Origin: an uncultured Clostridia bacterium
GTDB lineage: Bacteria; Bacillota; Clostridia; Saccharofermentanales; Saccharofermentanaceae
Direction: 5' to 3'
DNA length: 64,000 nt
Assembly: GCA_946407705.1 (NCBI GenBank)
Contig: CAMJPC010000001.1
Coordinates: forward strand, 124,001-188,000
Shown: piece after piece, positions 41,911 to 51,594 of the stretch
How positions within the stretch are numbered: position 1 is the stretch's first letter
Layout of the letters: every line of letters begins with the position of its first letter
Position numbers and translations under genes: made by a program
Notes under the pieces: generated by a model
Databases searched by the model: none
The model's input: the letters and a program-made list of their open reading frames with translations, nothing else
Told to the model about the DNA's origin: nothing

Positions 41911-41911
41911 A

Positions 41912-44317
41912 TCAGGTCCTCGGACTCTCTGCGGGAGTGAATTCCATGTTATCTTCGCTCACGTTGCGTGCCGCCGCAGCCTCGTCAGCGAGCTCGATCA
42001 GCTTCTGCTGTGAGTCGAGCTTGACCTTTCCCCTGAGATCGAGTTTGGAATATGAGCCGTCAGTATTCATGAAACTTGCACGGATCGTATCCGCGAGTTC
42101 AACCTCAAGAACTTCCATTACGCGTGCCCTGCAGTCCGCGTCTTCGATCGGGAACAGGAGCTCTACACGTCTGTTGAGGTTTCTCGGCATCCAGTCAGCG
42201 GATGCGAGATAAAGGTCCTCGTGTCCTTCGTTATAGAAATAGAATATTCTCGAGTGCTCGAGGAAACGGCCTGTGATGGAGCGGACCGTAATGTTCTCGG
42301 ACATTCCGGGGATACCTGCCCTGAGACAGCAGATTCCTCTTACGATAAGGTCGATCCTGACGCCTGCACAGGAAGCATCGTATAGTTCCTTGATTATGAC
42401 GCCGTCAACAAGCGAATTAATCTTCGCCACGATCCTCGCGGGCTTGCCGTTCCTTGCGTTCTCCGCTTCCTGACGGATCTTCTGGACAAAGTAGTCCTTC
42501 ATCCACAGAGGCGCGGGAACAAGCCTGTTCCAGACCTGAGGGATAGAGAAGCCCGAAAGCATGTTGAAGAACTGTGAAGCATCCTCGCCGAAGCTCTCAG
42601 ATGCAGTGAAAAGGCCTATGTCCGTATAGATCTTGGCCGTGATGTCATTGTAGTTGCCGGTAGCGAGGTGCAGATAACGCCTGATGCCGTCTTCTTCCTT
42701 ACGTACGACCAGCGTGATCTTACTGTGGGTCTTGAGGCCCACAAGTCCGTAAATGACGTGGCAGCCCGCATTTTCGAGCATCTTTGCCCAGTTGATGTTG
42801 TTCTCCTCATCGAATCTCGCCTTGAGCTCAACAAGCACCATTACCTGCTTTCCGCACTGTGCCGCCTCCAGGAGCGATGCAATGATGGGCGACCTGTCAG
42901 ATACACGGTAGAGCGTCTGCTTGATGGCAAGAACGTTAGGATCCCTTGCTGCCTGTCTGATGAATTCAAGAACGGGCTCAAAGCTCTCGTAAGGATGATG
43001 GACTATACGGTCCTTCTCCCTTATCTGCGCGAAAATATCGAGTTCCTTGACAGGACCGTCGAAAGAAGCAGGCTCTGCAGGCTCGTGAGCAGGATAGCAA
43101 AGCTCGGGATGCTTGCCCTTGCAGGCTGAAGTAAGCTTTGACAGGAATGTAAGGTCTATGGGGCCGTTTACGCTGAAGATATCCTTCTGGTCGACTCCGA
43201 GTTCCTTAATGAGGTATTCAAGAAGCTCGGGATTCATGTCATCCTGGATCTCAAGCCTGATGATCTCGCCGAATCTTCTCCTTCTTACCTGCTCTTCGAT
43301 CTCCTTCAGGAGGTCTTCAGCCTCGTCCTCGTCGATGTCGAGGTCGGCATTTCTCATTACGCGGTAGAAGCCCGCGGCGATTACCTTCTGGCCGTCAAAC
43401 AGTTCTTTTACGTTGGCCATTATTATCTGCTCGATCGGCACGAAAATGTCTCCGTCGCCCGTCGGTATCTGATAAAGTCTCTTAACTACCGTAGGGATCT
43501 GGACGGTCGCATACATGTGCTTCTCGTGCTCTTCCTTGTCAGAGGACTTCTTCTTGGAATTCGAGATGCCGTCTTCTGCCTTGTCCCTGAGCTTTACGCT
43601 GTCAGCGTCGTTCTCGAGCATTACGCACATGTTGAGCATGCGGTTGTAGATCAGAGGGAACGGTCTTGAGGAGTCTACAGCCATTGGCGTGAGGACCGGG
43701 TAAAGAACGTTCCTGAAATACGAATCCGCTATCTTCTGCTCAGCTTTTCCAAGCTCGGAATAGTCCTTGAGGAAGATGTTCTCCTGAGCAAGCGCGGGGA
43801 CCAGAGAACGGCCGTATGTCGTGTACATGAGGGTCATGAGCTTTCTGGTCTTCTCGTCGATACGCTCGAGCTGCTCGCTTACGCTGAAGCCTGCGATGTC
43901 CTTCTCGTTGAAATCGATGCTTAACATATCTCTGAGCGAAGCAACACGTACGATGTAGAATTCATCGAGATTTGAAGCCGTGATCGAAAGGAAATTGAGC
44001 CTTTCGAGGAGCGGATTCTTGATATCTCTTGCCTCGTGAAGGATACGTTCGTCGAACTCGATCCACGAAAGCTCACGGTTAAAGAATTTCGCGTTTCCGC
44101 TTAAGAACGAAGCATATTTATCGGATTTGTAATCCTTGGTCTTCTCCGTGGCGGCCGAAGGCTTCTTGGCAGCAACCTTCGGCTTGGGAGCATTGGTCTT
44201 CTTCAAAGCGACTTTAACGGTCACAGCCTTTTTGGAAGCAGCCTTCTTTGCAGCAGGCTTCTTAGCAGCGGGCTTTTTCGCCGCGGTTTTCTTTGCAGGT
44301 GTATTTCTGACAGCCAT
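41912..44317 (-). CDS. ppk1: Polyphosphate kinase 1 with H1-like lysine-rich tail
   Basis: This 801-aa enzyme builds inorganic polyphosphate from ATP. Residues 1-65 form a tail of AAKKP repeats with about 18 lysines in the first 60 residues, unlike usual PPK1. The catalytic part then starts at FFNRELSWIEFDERIL (about 78) and holds the N, head, C1 and C2 domains. The autophosphorylated His is in LVGLKTHSKITLVVR and a second conserved His is in GRFLEHSRIFYF. The ATG overlaps the ppx stop by one base. The tail resembles the separate protein at 50865-51326 and could bind DNA or polyphosphate or be a target of lysine polyphosphorylation (inference). Confidence 0.95.
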   Translation of the reverse strand: MAVRNTPAKKTAAKKPAAKKPAAKKAASKKAVTVKVALKKTNAPKPKVAAKKPSAATEKTKDYKSDKYASFLSGNAKFFNRELSWIEFDERILHEARDIKNPLLERLNFLSITASNLDEFYIVRVASLRDMLSIDFNEKDIAGFSVSEQLERIDEKTRKLMTLMYTTYGRSLVPALAQENIFLKDYSELGKAEQKIADSYFRNVLYPVLTPMAVDSSRPFPLIYNRMLNMCVMLENDADSVKLRDKAEDGISNSKKKSSDKEEHEKHMYATVQIPTVVKRLYQIPTGDGDIFVPIEQIIMANVKELFDGQKVIAAGFYRVMRNADLDIDEDEAEDLLKEIEEQVRRRRFGEIIRLEIQDDMNPELLEYLIKELGVDQKDIFSVNGPIDLTFLSKLTSACKGKHPELCYPAHEPAEPASFDGPVKELDIFAQIREKDRIVHHPYESFEPVLEFIRQAARDPNVLAIKQTLYRVSDRSPIIASLLEAAQCGKQVMVLVELKARFDEENNINWAKMLENAGCHVIYGLVGLKTHSKITLVVRKEEDGIRRYLHLATGNYNDITAKIYTDIGLFTASESFGEDASQFFNMLSGFSIPQVWNRLVPAPLWMKDYFVQKIRQEAENARNGKPARIVAKINSLVDGVIIKELYDASCAGVRIDLIVRGICCLRAGIPGMSENITVRSITGRFLEHSRIFYFYNEGHEDLYLASADWMPRNLNRRVELLFPIEDADCRARVMEVLEVELADTIRASFMNTDGSYSKLDLRGKVKLDSQQKLIELADEAAAARNVSEDNMEFTPAESPRT

Positions 44318-45858
44318 CAGCCTTCCCTCCTCCTTGCCTTGAGCACAGGCTTGATGCCCATGACATCTTCAAACATCTGACCGCGCTTCTCGAACGCCCA
44401 AAGCTCGAAAGACATGTCGTCCGGAGATTCGCATACCGTAACAAATTTATCGTCCTTGACGCTGCACGTGATCTTTTTAGCCTTCTCCTTGTGCGAAGCG
44501 TCGCAGGAGTCTGCAATCTTCAGGATCGAAGTAAGCTTGGATACAACGACCTTCTGATTGGGAGACAGCAACGAATAGTAGTAACTGTCGTAAGGATTGC
44601 TTCTCGGATAGAGCCTGACGATCATGGCGACCATGTTGAGCTCCTCGTGATCCAATCCCATCAGGTTCGTATACTTGATAACGGAATAAGCGGCATCGCT
44701 GTGATTCCTTGCGTGAACGAACTTGCCTATCTCATGGAGGATTACCGCAACCTGAAGCAGGAGTCTGTCTCTTTCACCGAGGCCGCTGACGTCCCTTAGT
44801 TCGTCAAACATCATGAGAGCCGTCTTCTCGACGAACTCGATATGCTTCTTGTGAGATCTGTATCTTTTCGCGATCTGCCTTGCAGCCGAGATAAGATACT
44901 TCTCGGGAGCAAACGGAGCCTTGAGGCCGAGCGTCGTGTAGCAATGGTAGTAAACGATACCGTCAGACAGTGACGCGTGAGGCATATAGATCGAATCAAC
45001 ACCCGTGTATTCGAGCATGTTCTTTACGATGAGCGCCGTAGGCAAAAGGAGCGGAGCGATCATGGAAGGAACCTTGTCATTCAGGGTGAGATCCGAAGGA
45101 CGGGTCTTAAGAAGATACTCATATACCTTGAGGAACTCTTCCTTCGTAAGTACGCAGGAACCCATTGAATCATGGCCTGAAAGCCTCTTTATGAAGCCCA
45201 TCTCGCCTGAAAAAGCGATCAGGTTCCTGTATGTGATGCCCTTAGGCTCGACCGCGTGATAGTCATCGAGATCCTGTGCAATGAACTCTTCTATGACATC
45301 CTCATAATGCGTGGTCCTGCTCTGGAGATCCGAAAGCATTCCGGAGATCCTGAGAGAGCCCAATACGAGGTTCTGGCTGAAAACGAATTCCGACTTGTCA
45401 TAAACCGATGCCTGGAGGGAACCCGAACCGATATCGAGGATCATGGTACCGTTCTCGATCATCTTGCCGAAATCGGGATACAGGGCCTGAACCGCGATCG
45501 TCTGATAATAACGCTCCATGGAATTATCAAGGACCTTGATCTTGAAGCCTGTCCTGGTCCTGACCTTCTCGATTACGATATCAGCGTTAGTGGCGTCTCT
45601 GAATGCGGAAGTCGCAACGCAGAAAACCCTGACGACGCCGTATTCACGGCACTTCTCGTCGAACATCTTAAGCACGCGGCAAAGTTCATCGACCTGTTCG
45701 GGCTGAATGGTTCCGGATCTGTAGCTCCTGGATCCGAGCCCCGTAAACTTACGGACAGCCTCTATTTCCTTGGGTTTGCCCTTAGCGTTGACTTCGAAAA
45801 TCTTGATCCTTGCCGTAAGTGAGCCAATGTCGATCACGGCTATCAGTTTCTTTGGCAT
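44317..45858 (-). CDS. ppx: Ppx/GppA family exopolyphosphatase
   Basis: The 513-aa protein hydrolyses polyphosphate ends or pppGpp. The actin-like fold includes AVIDIGSLTARIKIF, the Glu-containing MERYYQTIA-type segment, and MILDIGSGSLQASVY. The C-terminal half (about 320-500) is an HD-like domain with LHEIGKFVHARNHSDAAY. The ATG at 45858 gives the normal start shortly before AVIDIGS and has GGGAGA 8 nt upstream. An ATG seven codons earlier overlaps the leuB stop (ATGA) and is the alternative. It pairs with ppk1 so that synthesis and degradation are co-expressed. Confidence 0.92.
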   Translation of the reverse strand: MPKKLIAVIDIGSLTARIKIFEVNAKGKPKEIEAVRKFTGLGSRSYRSGTIQPEQVDELCRVLKMFDEKCREYGVVRVFCVATSAFRDATNADIVIEKVRTRTGFKIKVLDNSMERYYQTIAVQALYPDFGKMIENGTMILDIGSGSLQASVYDKSEFVFSQNLVLGSLRISGMLSDLQSRTTHYEDVIEEFIAQDLDDYHAVEPKGITYRNLIAFSGEMGFIKRLSGHDSMGSCVLTKEEFLKVYEYLLKTRPSDLTLNDKVPSMIAPLLLPTALIVKNMLEYTGVDSIYMPHASLSDGIVYYHCYTTLGLKAPFAPEKYLISAARQIAKRYRSHKKHIEFVEKTALMMFDELRDVSGLGERDRLLLQVAVILHEIGKFVHARNHSDAAYSVIKYTNLMGLDHEELNMVAMIVRLYPRSNPYDSYYYSLLSPNQKVVVSKLTSILKIADSCDASHKEKAKKITCSVKDDKFVTVCESPDDMSFELWAFEKRGQMFEDVMGIKPVLKARRREG

Positions 45859-45875
45859 CCTTCGATTCTCCCTTT

Positions 45876-46994
45876 TCATTCGAGATTTGCGATTATCTTA
45901 TCGGTCATCTCAGTGGTATTAACAAGTGTTATGTCTCTCTTATCTTCCTCGTCACCGTGGATAGCTATGTCAGGCGTTCTCGCGCCCTGTTCAAGCGTTT
46001 TCCTTACGGCCTCCGAGATGGAATCCGCAGCGTCATTCTCACCCAGATGAAGCTTGAGCATGAGTCCCACGGACAGGATCGATGCGATCGGATTCGCCTT
46101 ATTCTGCCCTGCGATGTCCGGCGCGGAACCGTGGATCGGTTCAAAAAGTCCGGGCATTCCGGGATTACCCATGGATGCAGAAGGAAGAAGTCCGACCGAT
46201 CCCGTAATCTGTCCGGCGAGGTCGGAAAGTATGTCTCCGAACATGTTGGACGTTACGATGACGTCAAAGGTTGCGGGCCTTGCGACGAGCTGCATGGAGC
46301 AGTTATCAACATAGAGGAACTCGAGTTCAACGTCGCTGTATTCTCCGGCGATCTCTTTTGCGAGCTGACGCCAGAGTCTGCTCGTATTCAATACGTTTGC
46401 TTTATCTACCAGGGTAAGCTTCTTGTTGCGGATGCGGGCAAACTCAAATCCGCGTCTTAGTATCCTAGTGATCTCCGCCTCGGAATAAGACTCGGTATCG
46501 AAAGCAACGATACCCTTTCTTGTTCCGTCGAAAAGCTTTTCGCTGCTCTTGTATGAACCCTGCTTGCCGAAGTAGATACCGCCCGTCAGTTCTCTGACGA
46601 TGAGAAGATCGATCTTTCCGGGATTCTTCAAAGGCGAAACGTCTCCCAATTCCTTATAAAGAGTCGCGGGCCTTAAGTTGGCATAAAGATGCATGCCCTG
46701 ACGAAGTCCGAGAATGGCCTGTTCCGGTCTCCTTTCGGCTTCGATCATGTCCCATCTCGGGCCTCCGACGGCGCCGAGGAGCACCGCATCGGAATCCTGT
46801 GCGGCCTGAAGCGTCTCGCCCGGAAGCGGCACGCCGAACGCATCTATCGCGCATCCTCCCGCTTTATATTCCGTTATCCTCGGTTCGAATCCGTACTTCT
46901 GAGCCACGGCTTCAAGAACCCTTACTGCCGCTCCGTTTGTCTCGGGACCTATTCCGTCACCGGGTATGGAAACGATGTTGTAAGATCTTGTCAT
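45876..46994 (-). CDS. leuB: 3-Isopropylmalate dehydrogenase
   Basis: This 372-aa NAD-dependent enzyme performs the third step of leucine synthesis. Motifs: SIPGDGIGPE at the N-terminus, GAVGGPRWD, RELTGGIYFG, VDNCSMQLV, and NMFGDILSDLAGQITGS, which carry substrate, metal and NAD contacts. The length is standard. It is 17 nt after leuD and its stop overlaps the alternative ppx start. The leuA gene is not in the window. Confidence 0.96.
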   Translation of the reverse strand: MTRSYNIVSIPGDGIGPETNGAAVRVLEAVAQKYGFEPRITEYKAGGCAIDAFGVPLPGETLQAAQDSDAVLLGAVGGPRWDMIEAERRPEQAILGLRQGMHLYANLRPATLYKELGDVSPLKNPGKIDLLIVRELTGGIYFGKQGSYKSSEKLFDGTRKGIVAFDTESYSEAEITRILRRGFEFARIRNKKLTLVDKANVLNTSRLWRQLAKEIAGEYSDVELEFLYVDNCSMQLVARPATFDVIVTSNMFGDILSDLAGQITGSVGLLPSASMGNPGMPGLFEPIHGSAPDIAGQNKANPIASILSVGLMLKLHLGENDAADSISEAVRKTLEQGARTPDIAIHGDEEDKRDITLVNTTEMTDKIIANLE

Positions 46995-47011
46995 ACGATT
47001 CTCCTTACCGT

Positions 47012-47506
47012 TTAAATGCCTGTCCGGTCCTTCGTGTACTCAACCAGTCCGCCGCACTTGATGATCCCGTTTATGAAATCGGGGAACGGTCTTGACTGAT
47101 ACTTCTCATTTCTGGTTACGTTCTCGATTATTCCCGTATCGAAATCCGCCTTGATGACGTCGTCTTTCTGTATCGATGCCGCCGCCTCGGGGCACTCAAG
47201 GATAGCAAGTCCGACGTTGATGCAGTTCCTGAAGAATATCCTCGCAAAGCTCTCTGCTATGACGAGAGAGATTCCGCTTGCCTTGATCGCGACCGGGGCG
47301 TGCTCTCTCGAAGAACCGCATCCGAAATTCTTTCCTGCGACCAATATGTCGCCTTCACTGACTGTTGCAGCGAACTCCTTATCAATGTCTTCCATGCAGT
47401 GCTGGCGGAGATGTTCGGGATCGCTTGAATTCAGATATCTTGCGGGAATGATGACGTCGGTATCGACGTTGTCTCCGTACTTAAATGCTTTACCGGTAAC
47501 TATCAT
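47012..47506 (-). CDS. leuD: 3-Isopropylmalate dehydratase small subunit
   Basis: This 164-aa swivel subunit pairs with LeuC. Conserved [17 protein letters not shown] and [14 protein letters not shown] loops are present and the length fits the short LeuD type found in anaerobes. It starts 12 nt after leuC with a GGAGG-like RBS. Confidence 0.95.
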   Translation of the reverse strand: MIVTGKAFKYGDNVDTDVIIPARYLNSSDPEHLRQHCMEDIDKEFAATVSEGDILVAGKNFGCGSSREHAPVAIKASGISLVIAESFARIFFRNCINVGLAILECPEAAASIQKDDVIKADFDTGIIENVTRNEKYQSRPFPDFINGIIKCGGLVEYTKDRTGI

Positions 47507-47518
47507 CCTGCACCTCCG

Positions 47519-48799
47519 TCAAAGTTCGTCAGGTGTTCCGACGCGTCCCAATACGGCAGAAGCCACAGCCACGGGAACACCGCTTAGTATTACCTCGGAA
47601 CCGGTATCGCCCATACGTCCGACGAAATTCCTGTTAGTGGTGGATACGCATCTCTCGCCTTTAGCGAGAACGCCCATGTGTCCGCCGAGGCAAGGTCCGC
47701 ATGTGGGAGTCGAGATGACGCATCCCGCATCATCAAAGATCCTGAGCCATCCTGCTTCAAGAGCATATCTGTAGATCTTCTGTGAACCCGGGATAATGAT
47801 GCATCTGACATTCTCATGGACCTTCAATCCCTTAAGGATCTCAGCTGCGGCACCGATGTCTTCAAGTCGTCCGTTAGTGCAGGAACCGATGACGACCTGA
47901 TCGATCTTGAGATCCTTGCAGTCTTCCGCCCTGCACGTATTGGAAGGAATGCTCGGAAGCGCGACCGTGAGAGGAACGTCAGAAAGATCGATCTCTATCG
48001 TCTGAGCGTATTCAGCATCTTCATCAGCCGTATAGATCTTGTATTGGCTCTTGGAAAATCTCGCGGGGTTGGTTTTCGCTATGTATCTGAGAGTATATTC
48101 ATCAAACGGGAATATGGCGTTCTTTGCTCCGCACTCGATAGCCATATTGCAGATCGTAAGCCTTCCGGCCATCGAAATGCTCTTCAATCCCTCTCCTTCA
48201 AATTCGAGTGATTTGTAAAGAGCGCCGTCAACACCTATCATGCCGATGATGTGAAGGATAAGATCCTTGCCGGTAACGAACTTGTTAAACGTGCCCTTGA
48301 GAACTACTTTGATCGCTTCGGGAACGCGGAACCACGTGACTCCTCTTGCCATCGCGCATGCAAGATCCGTAGAACCGACACCCGTCGAAAAAGCTCCGAG
48401 CGCGCCGTATGTGCATGTGTGGGAATCGGCTCCGATGACCATGTCACCCGGCAGAACTATTCCGTTATCGGGAAGGATTACGTGCTCGATACCCATCTCA
48501 TGACGGCCAAGTTCGTAGAAGTGTCTTACTTCCTGCTCTCTTGCAAAACATCTCATGGTCTTGCAAAGCTCAGCGGATTTGATGTCTTTGTTAGGAGTAA
48601 AGTGATCCTGGATCAGACAGACTCTTTCCTTATCGAAAACTTTGTCAAATCCCATCTCCTTGAAGATCTTAATTGCAGGCGGAGTGGTGACATCGTTGCC
48701 AAGAACGTAATCGAGTTTTGCTTCGATAAGATCTCCGGCCTTGACTTCAGGCACCCCGGCATGGTCCGCCAGGATCTTCTGCGTAATCGTCATGCCCAT
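47519..48799 (-). CDS. leuC: 3-Isopropylmalate dehydratase large subunit
   Basis: The 426-aa aconitase-type subunit carries the 4Fe-4S cluster. Cluster cysteines lie in SCTNGRLED and [11 protein letters not shown], and the [18 protein letters not shown] motif is present. The 426-residue size is of the archaeal/anaerobe LeuC subfamily. It is the first gene of leuC-leuD-leuB-ppx-ppk1, with GAGGT 7 nt before the ATG. The 76-nt gap upstream is too short for a T-box. Confidence 0.95.
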   Translation of the reverse strand: MGMTITQKILADHAGVPEVKAGDLIEAKLDYVLGNDVTTPPAIKIFKEMGFDKVFDKERVCLIQDHFTPNKDIKSAELCKTMRCFAREQEVRHFYELGRHEMGIEHVILPDNGIVLPGDMVIGADSHTCTYGALGAFSTGVGSTDLACAMARGVTWFRVPEAIKVVLKGTFNKFVTGKDLILHIIGMIGVDGALYKSLEFEGEGLKSISMAGRLTICNMAIECGAKNAIFPFDEYTLRYIAKTNPARFSKSQYKIYTADEDAEYAQTIEIDLSDVPLTVALPSIPSNTCRAEDCKDLKIDQVVIGSCTNGRLEDIGAAAEILKGLKVHENVRCIIIPGSQKIYRYALEAGWLRIFDDAGCVISTPTCGPCLGGHMGVLAKGERCVSTTNRNFVGRMGDTGSEVILSGVPVAVASAVLGRVGTPDEL

Positions 48800-48875
48800 G
48801 TGAAGTACCTCGTTAAGAATGATTATGTAAAAATATTACAACATTATCCTTCTTACTTAAAGAATAATATTTTAA

Positions 48876-50771
48876 TCATTCCTCTCCGAGTTCGAAGTAT
48901 TCCTCGTAAAGTTCGTTAAGTTTTGCCGCTATCTCGGCGTAACGCTTATACTCTTTTTCGCCTGCGTCGACACCGAATCTTGATTCGATCTCCTTCTGCT
49001 CTTCTTCAAGTGCGCGTGTCTCTTTCTCGATGTCTGAAAGACGCTGGCGGCGCTTCGCGGATGCCACCCTGTCGGCATTTTTCTTCTTAACGGGTTTCTC
49101 TGTAACCTTAGGCTGTTCTTCAGTCTGCTTAACGGTATTTCTTACGGATTTTCTGTAGTATTCATACTTCTCAAATTCAGAAGCGGTACCGTCGGCAAAA
49201 CCCAAAATGTCATCGGCGCATTTCTCAATAAAGAATCTGTCGTGCGATACGCATATTACCGCACCGTCGTAATCCCTGATGGCATCTTCAAGTATCTCTC
49301 TTGAATTGATGTCAAGGTGATTCGTAGGCTCATCGAGGAAAAGGATGTCAGGACTCTCGCGGAGCAGACAGCACAGATAAAGCCTGGATCTTTCTCCGCC
49401 GGAGAGATCTCTTATCTTTTTGTATGCGTCATCTCCCCTGAAACCGAATCTCGCAAGAAGGGATCTCGCCTCAGTCGTCTTTATCCCTTCGCTTCTTTCA
49501 ACGAGTTCGTCGAAACAGGTGGCGTCTTCATCTTCAAATGGAACGAACTGGCCCATGAATCCGCAGCTTGTTCCGGAAGCTATCATTACTTTTCCGGAAG
49601 TACCGTATGCTTTTCCGGCGAGCATGTTGAGAAGCGTTGTCTTGCCGCATCCGTTAGGTCCGCAAAGGAACAGTTTCTCATCTGCTTTGAGTATGAACGA
49701 TATGCCGGAGAAAAGATCGTTCTCACAATCATCGAACTTTTTGGATACTCCGGTCACTTCGAGAAGTATCTTGTCTGATTTACCGGACCTTTCAACAGGG
49801 ATCGCGGCAAAGCTCATTTTCGCATACTGCGCGGGAAGCTTGGCTCTCTCTCTTTCAAGAATGTCGGAAAGTTTATCGACTACTTTCTCACGCTGGTGAT
49901 AACCGGAGATGTTTCTGTGTGAGAGCATGGTCTGCTTTACATCAAGCTGATGTGAAAGCTCCGCTTCAAGATTCTCGATCACGGCTGTCTGCGTCTTCAG
50001 AAATTCTTCTTTCTGGATAACATAATCGGAATAATTACCGCGGTATTCGGTGATCCTTCCGCCGTCCAGTTCGATAACGCGGTTGGCAACCGCATCGATG
50101 AAATGTCTGTCGTGAGTGATTACGAAAACAGCTCCGCCGTATGAGGAAAGAAAACTCTCAAGCCATTCGACCGCTTCGATGTCCAGGTGGTTCGTAGGCT
50201 CGTCCAACATTAGGATGTCAGGATGTTCGACAATGAGACGCGCAAGACAAACGCGCATCTTCTCGCCTCCCGATAACGCGGAAAAATCAGTTCTGTTGCC
50301 GTCTACCGTGCTTCCGAGACCAAGACCTCTCAAAGCATCAGCAAGTCTGTATTCGTAATCGTATCCGCCTGCAGCTTCATATTCGGCACGAGCATCGGAA
50401 TACTCATTCATCTTGTTTTTGAGTTCAACTGAATCAGGATCTGATTCCGAAAGCTTTGATATCTCCTTTTCAAGAGATGCTATGCGTTCATCAAGTTCAA
50501 CCAGCTTTGCGGGTTTTAAAGTTGCAGATGAGAGATCCTGCTCTTCTATTCTTTGCGAAAGATAACCTGCGATGGTCTTTCCGTGAAGGAATACATCACC
50601 GCCGTCAGGTGTTATCACGCCTCTTATTATCTTGAACAGAGTTGATTTACCAGCGCCGTTATCACCGATAAAAGCGATCTTGTCACCTTTGTTCACGCGA
50701 AAAGAGACGTCGTCCAAGACGTTTCTCTCACCATAGTTTTTAGAAATGTTCTGTACGGTTAATAAAGGCAT
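48876..50771 (-). CDS. ABC-F family ATPase
   Basis: The product is 631 aa from the ATG at 50771, where the first ABC domain begins normally (PLLTVQNISKNYG); longer in-frame starts overlap the upstream terminator. It has two ABC cassettes: Walker A GDNGAGKST and GPNGCGKTT, signatures LSGGEKMRV and LSGGERSRL, Walker B LMLDEPTNHLD and LFLDEPTNHLD. A linker of about 80 residues lies between them and a charged coiled-coil C-terminus (about 540-631) follows, as in the Uup/YdiF group. ABC-F proteins act on the ribosome, in translation or antibiotic protection; which one cannot be said. A GATAAT/TATATC region ends about 10-20 nt before the ATG, so the leader is very short. Confidence 0.93.
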   Translation of the reverse strand: MPLLTVQNISKNYGERNVLDDVSFRVNKGDKIAFIGDNGAGKSTLFKIIRGVITPDGGDVFLHGKTIAGYLSQRIEEQDLSSATLKPAKLVELDERIASLEKEISKLSESDPDSVELKNKMNEYSDARAEYEAAGGYDYEYRLADALRGLGLGSTVDGNRTDFSALSGGEKMRVCLARLIVEHPDILMLDEPTNHLDIEAVEWLESFLSSYGGAVFVITHDRHFIDAVANRVIELDGGRITEYRGNYSDYVIQKEEFLKTQTAVIENLEAELSHQLDVKQTMLSHRNISGYHQREKVVDKLSDILERERAKLPAQYAKMSFAAIPVERSGKSDKILLEVTGVSKKFDDCENDLFSGISFILKADEKLFLCGPNGCGKTTLLNMLAGKAYGTSGKVMIASGTSCGFMGQFVPFEDEDATCFDELVERSEGIKTTEARSLLARFGFRGDDAYKKIRDLSGGERSRLYLCCLLRESPDILFLDEPTNHLDINSREILEDAIRDYDGAVICVSHDRFFIEKCADDILGFADGTASEFEKYEYYRKSVRNTVKQTEEQPKVTEKPVKKKNADRVASAKRRQRLSDIEKETRALEEEQKEIESRFGVDAGEKEYKRYAEIAAKLNELYEEYFELGEE

Positions 50772-50810
50772 GAACAAAAGATATACATTATCGGCGATAA
50801 AAGCAACCAT

Positions 50811-50839
50811 AAAAAAACTCCCGGAATGAATCCGGGAGT
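50811..50839 (-). terminator. Rho-independent terminator of the H1-like gene
   Basis: ACTCCCGGA / TCCGGGAGT (9 bp) with a 4-5 nt loop is followed by TTTTTT on the minus strand, 26 nt after the stop codon. Confidence 0.93.
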
Positions 50840-50864
50840 AAATGATCAAGAAGTTGTTCTAAGA

Positions 50865-51326
50865 TCAGAAGAGGTCTACACCCTTACCGCTCTCATCATA
50901 AGCCTTCTTCTCAGCTGCGTTGACCCAGATCTTTGCAGCCTTGGGAAGCTTCTTAGCGATTGCAGCATTGGAGATTTCCTGTCCATCGATCTGGAAGAAG
51001 ATCTCAACCTTCTTAGCAGCAGTAGCCTTCTTAGCAGGAGCCTTCTTTGCAGCGGGCTTCTTAGCAGCAGGCTTCTTAGCAGCAACAGCCTTCTTTGCAG
51101 CAGGCTTAGCAGCCTTCTTTGCAGCGGGCTTAGCAGCCTTCTTTGCAGCAGGCTTAGCAGCCTTCTTTGCAGCGGGCTTCTTAGCAGCAGGTGCCTTCTT
51201 TGCAGCGGGCTTCTTAGCAGCCTTCTTTGCTGCAGGCTTCTTAGCAACAGCAGGCTTAGCAGCTACAGGTGCCTTAGGAGCCTCAGCCTTTGCCTCAACT
51301 TTAACTTCCTTCTTCTCAATATCCAT
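50865..51326 (-). CDS. Histone H1-like Lys/Ala/Pro-rich protein with C-terminal domain
   Basis: Residues 16-103 of this 153-aa protein are nearly pure AAKKPAAKKA-type repeats, like bacterial H1-like DNA-binding tails. Residues 104-153 form a small globular domain (VEIFFQIDGQEISNA, LPKAAKIWVN) of the type I associate with DUF6465 proteins of Lachnospiraceae (family recollection, not searched). It probably compacts or coats DNA, or binds polyphosphate or RNA. GGAGG lies 8 nt before the ATG and a strong terminator follows, so it is likely well expressed. The DNA of the repeat is internally repetitive (TTAGCAGCCTTCTTTGCAGC). Confidence 0.9.
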   Translation of the reverse strand: MDIEKKEVKVEAKAEAPKAPVAAKPAVAKKPAAKKAAKKPAAKKAPAAKKPAAKKAAKPAAKKAAKPAAKKAAKPAAKKAVAAKKPAAKKPAAKKAPAKKATAAKKVEIFFQIDGQEISNAAIAKKLPKAAKIWVNAAEKKAYDESGKGVDLF

Positions 51327-51594
51327 ACTTAGAACCTCCGTGTTATTTCTGTGTTGGATATATTTAATCTACATTTTTAGTCAAATTATGTCAACAAAAA
51401 TAGAGAAAAAAGTATTTAGAAAAACAAACGCTGCGAGCCTTTTATTTGTTCACTTTACACACATTCGGATGCAGTTGTTTTCAGTGATGAAACGTATATT
51501 TTTTGCGGTGAAACATCACATGTTACCAATATGGTGCGTCCTAAATCCGATGCGGTGCTTTTATATTTCATGCAGATTATTGTAAGATTATCAC

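Noticed and set aside
48800..48875. T-box leader before leuC
   Set aside because: Only 76 nt separate it from the next gene and no T-box sequence (GGGTGG-type bulge) is present.
50920..51585. 221-aa plus-strand ORF rich in AAFFAAG
   Set aside because: It is the antisense of the Lys/Ala repeats of the H1-like gene, which has an RBS and a terminator on the other strand.
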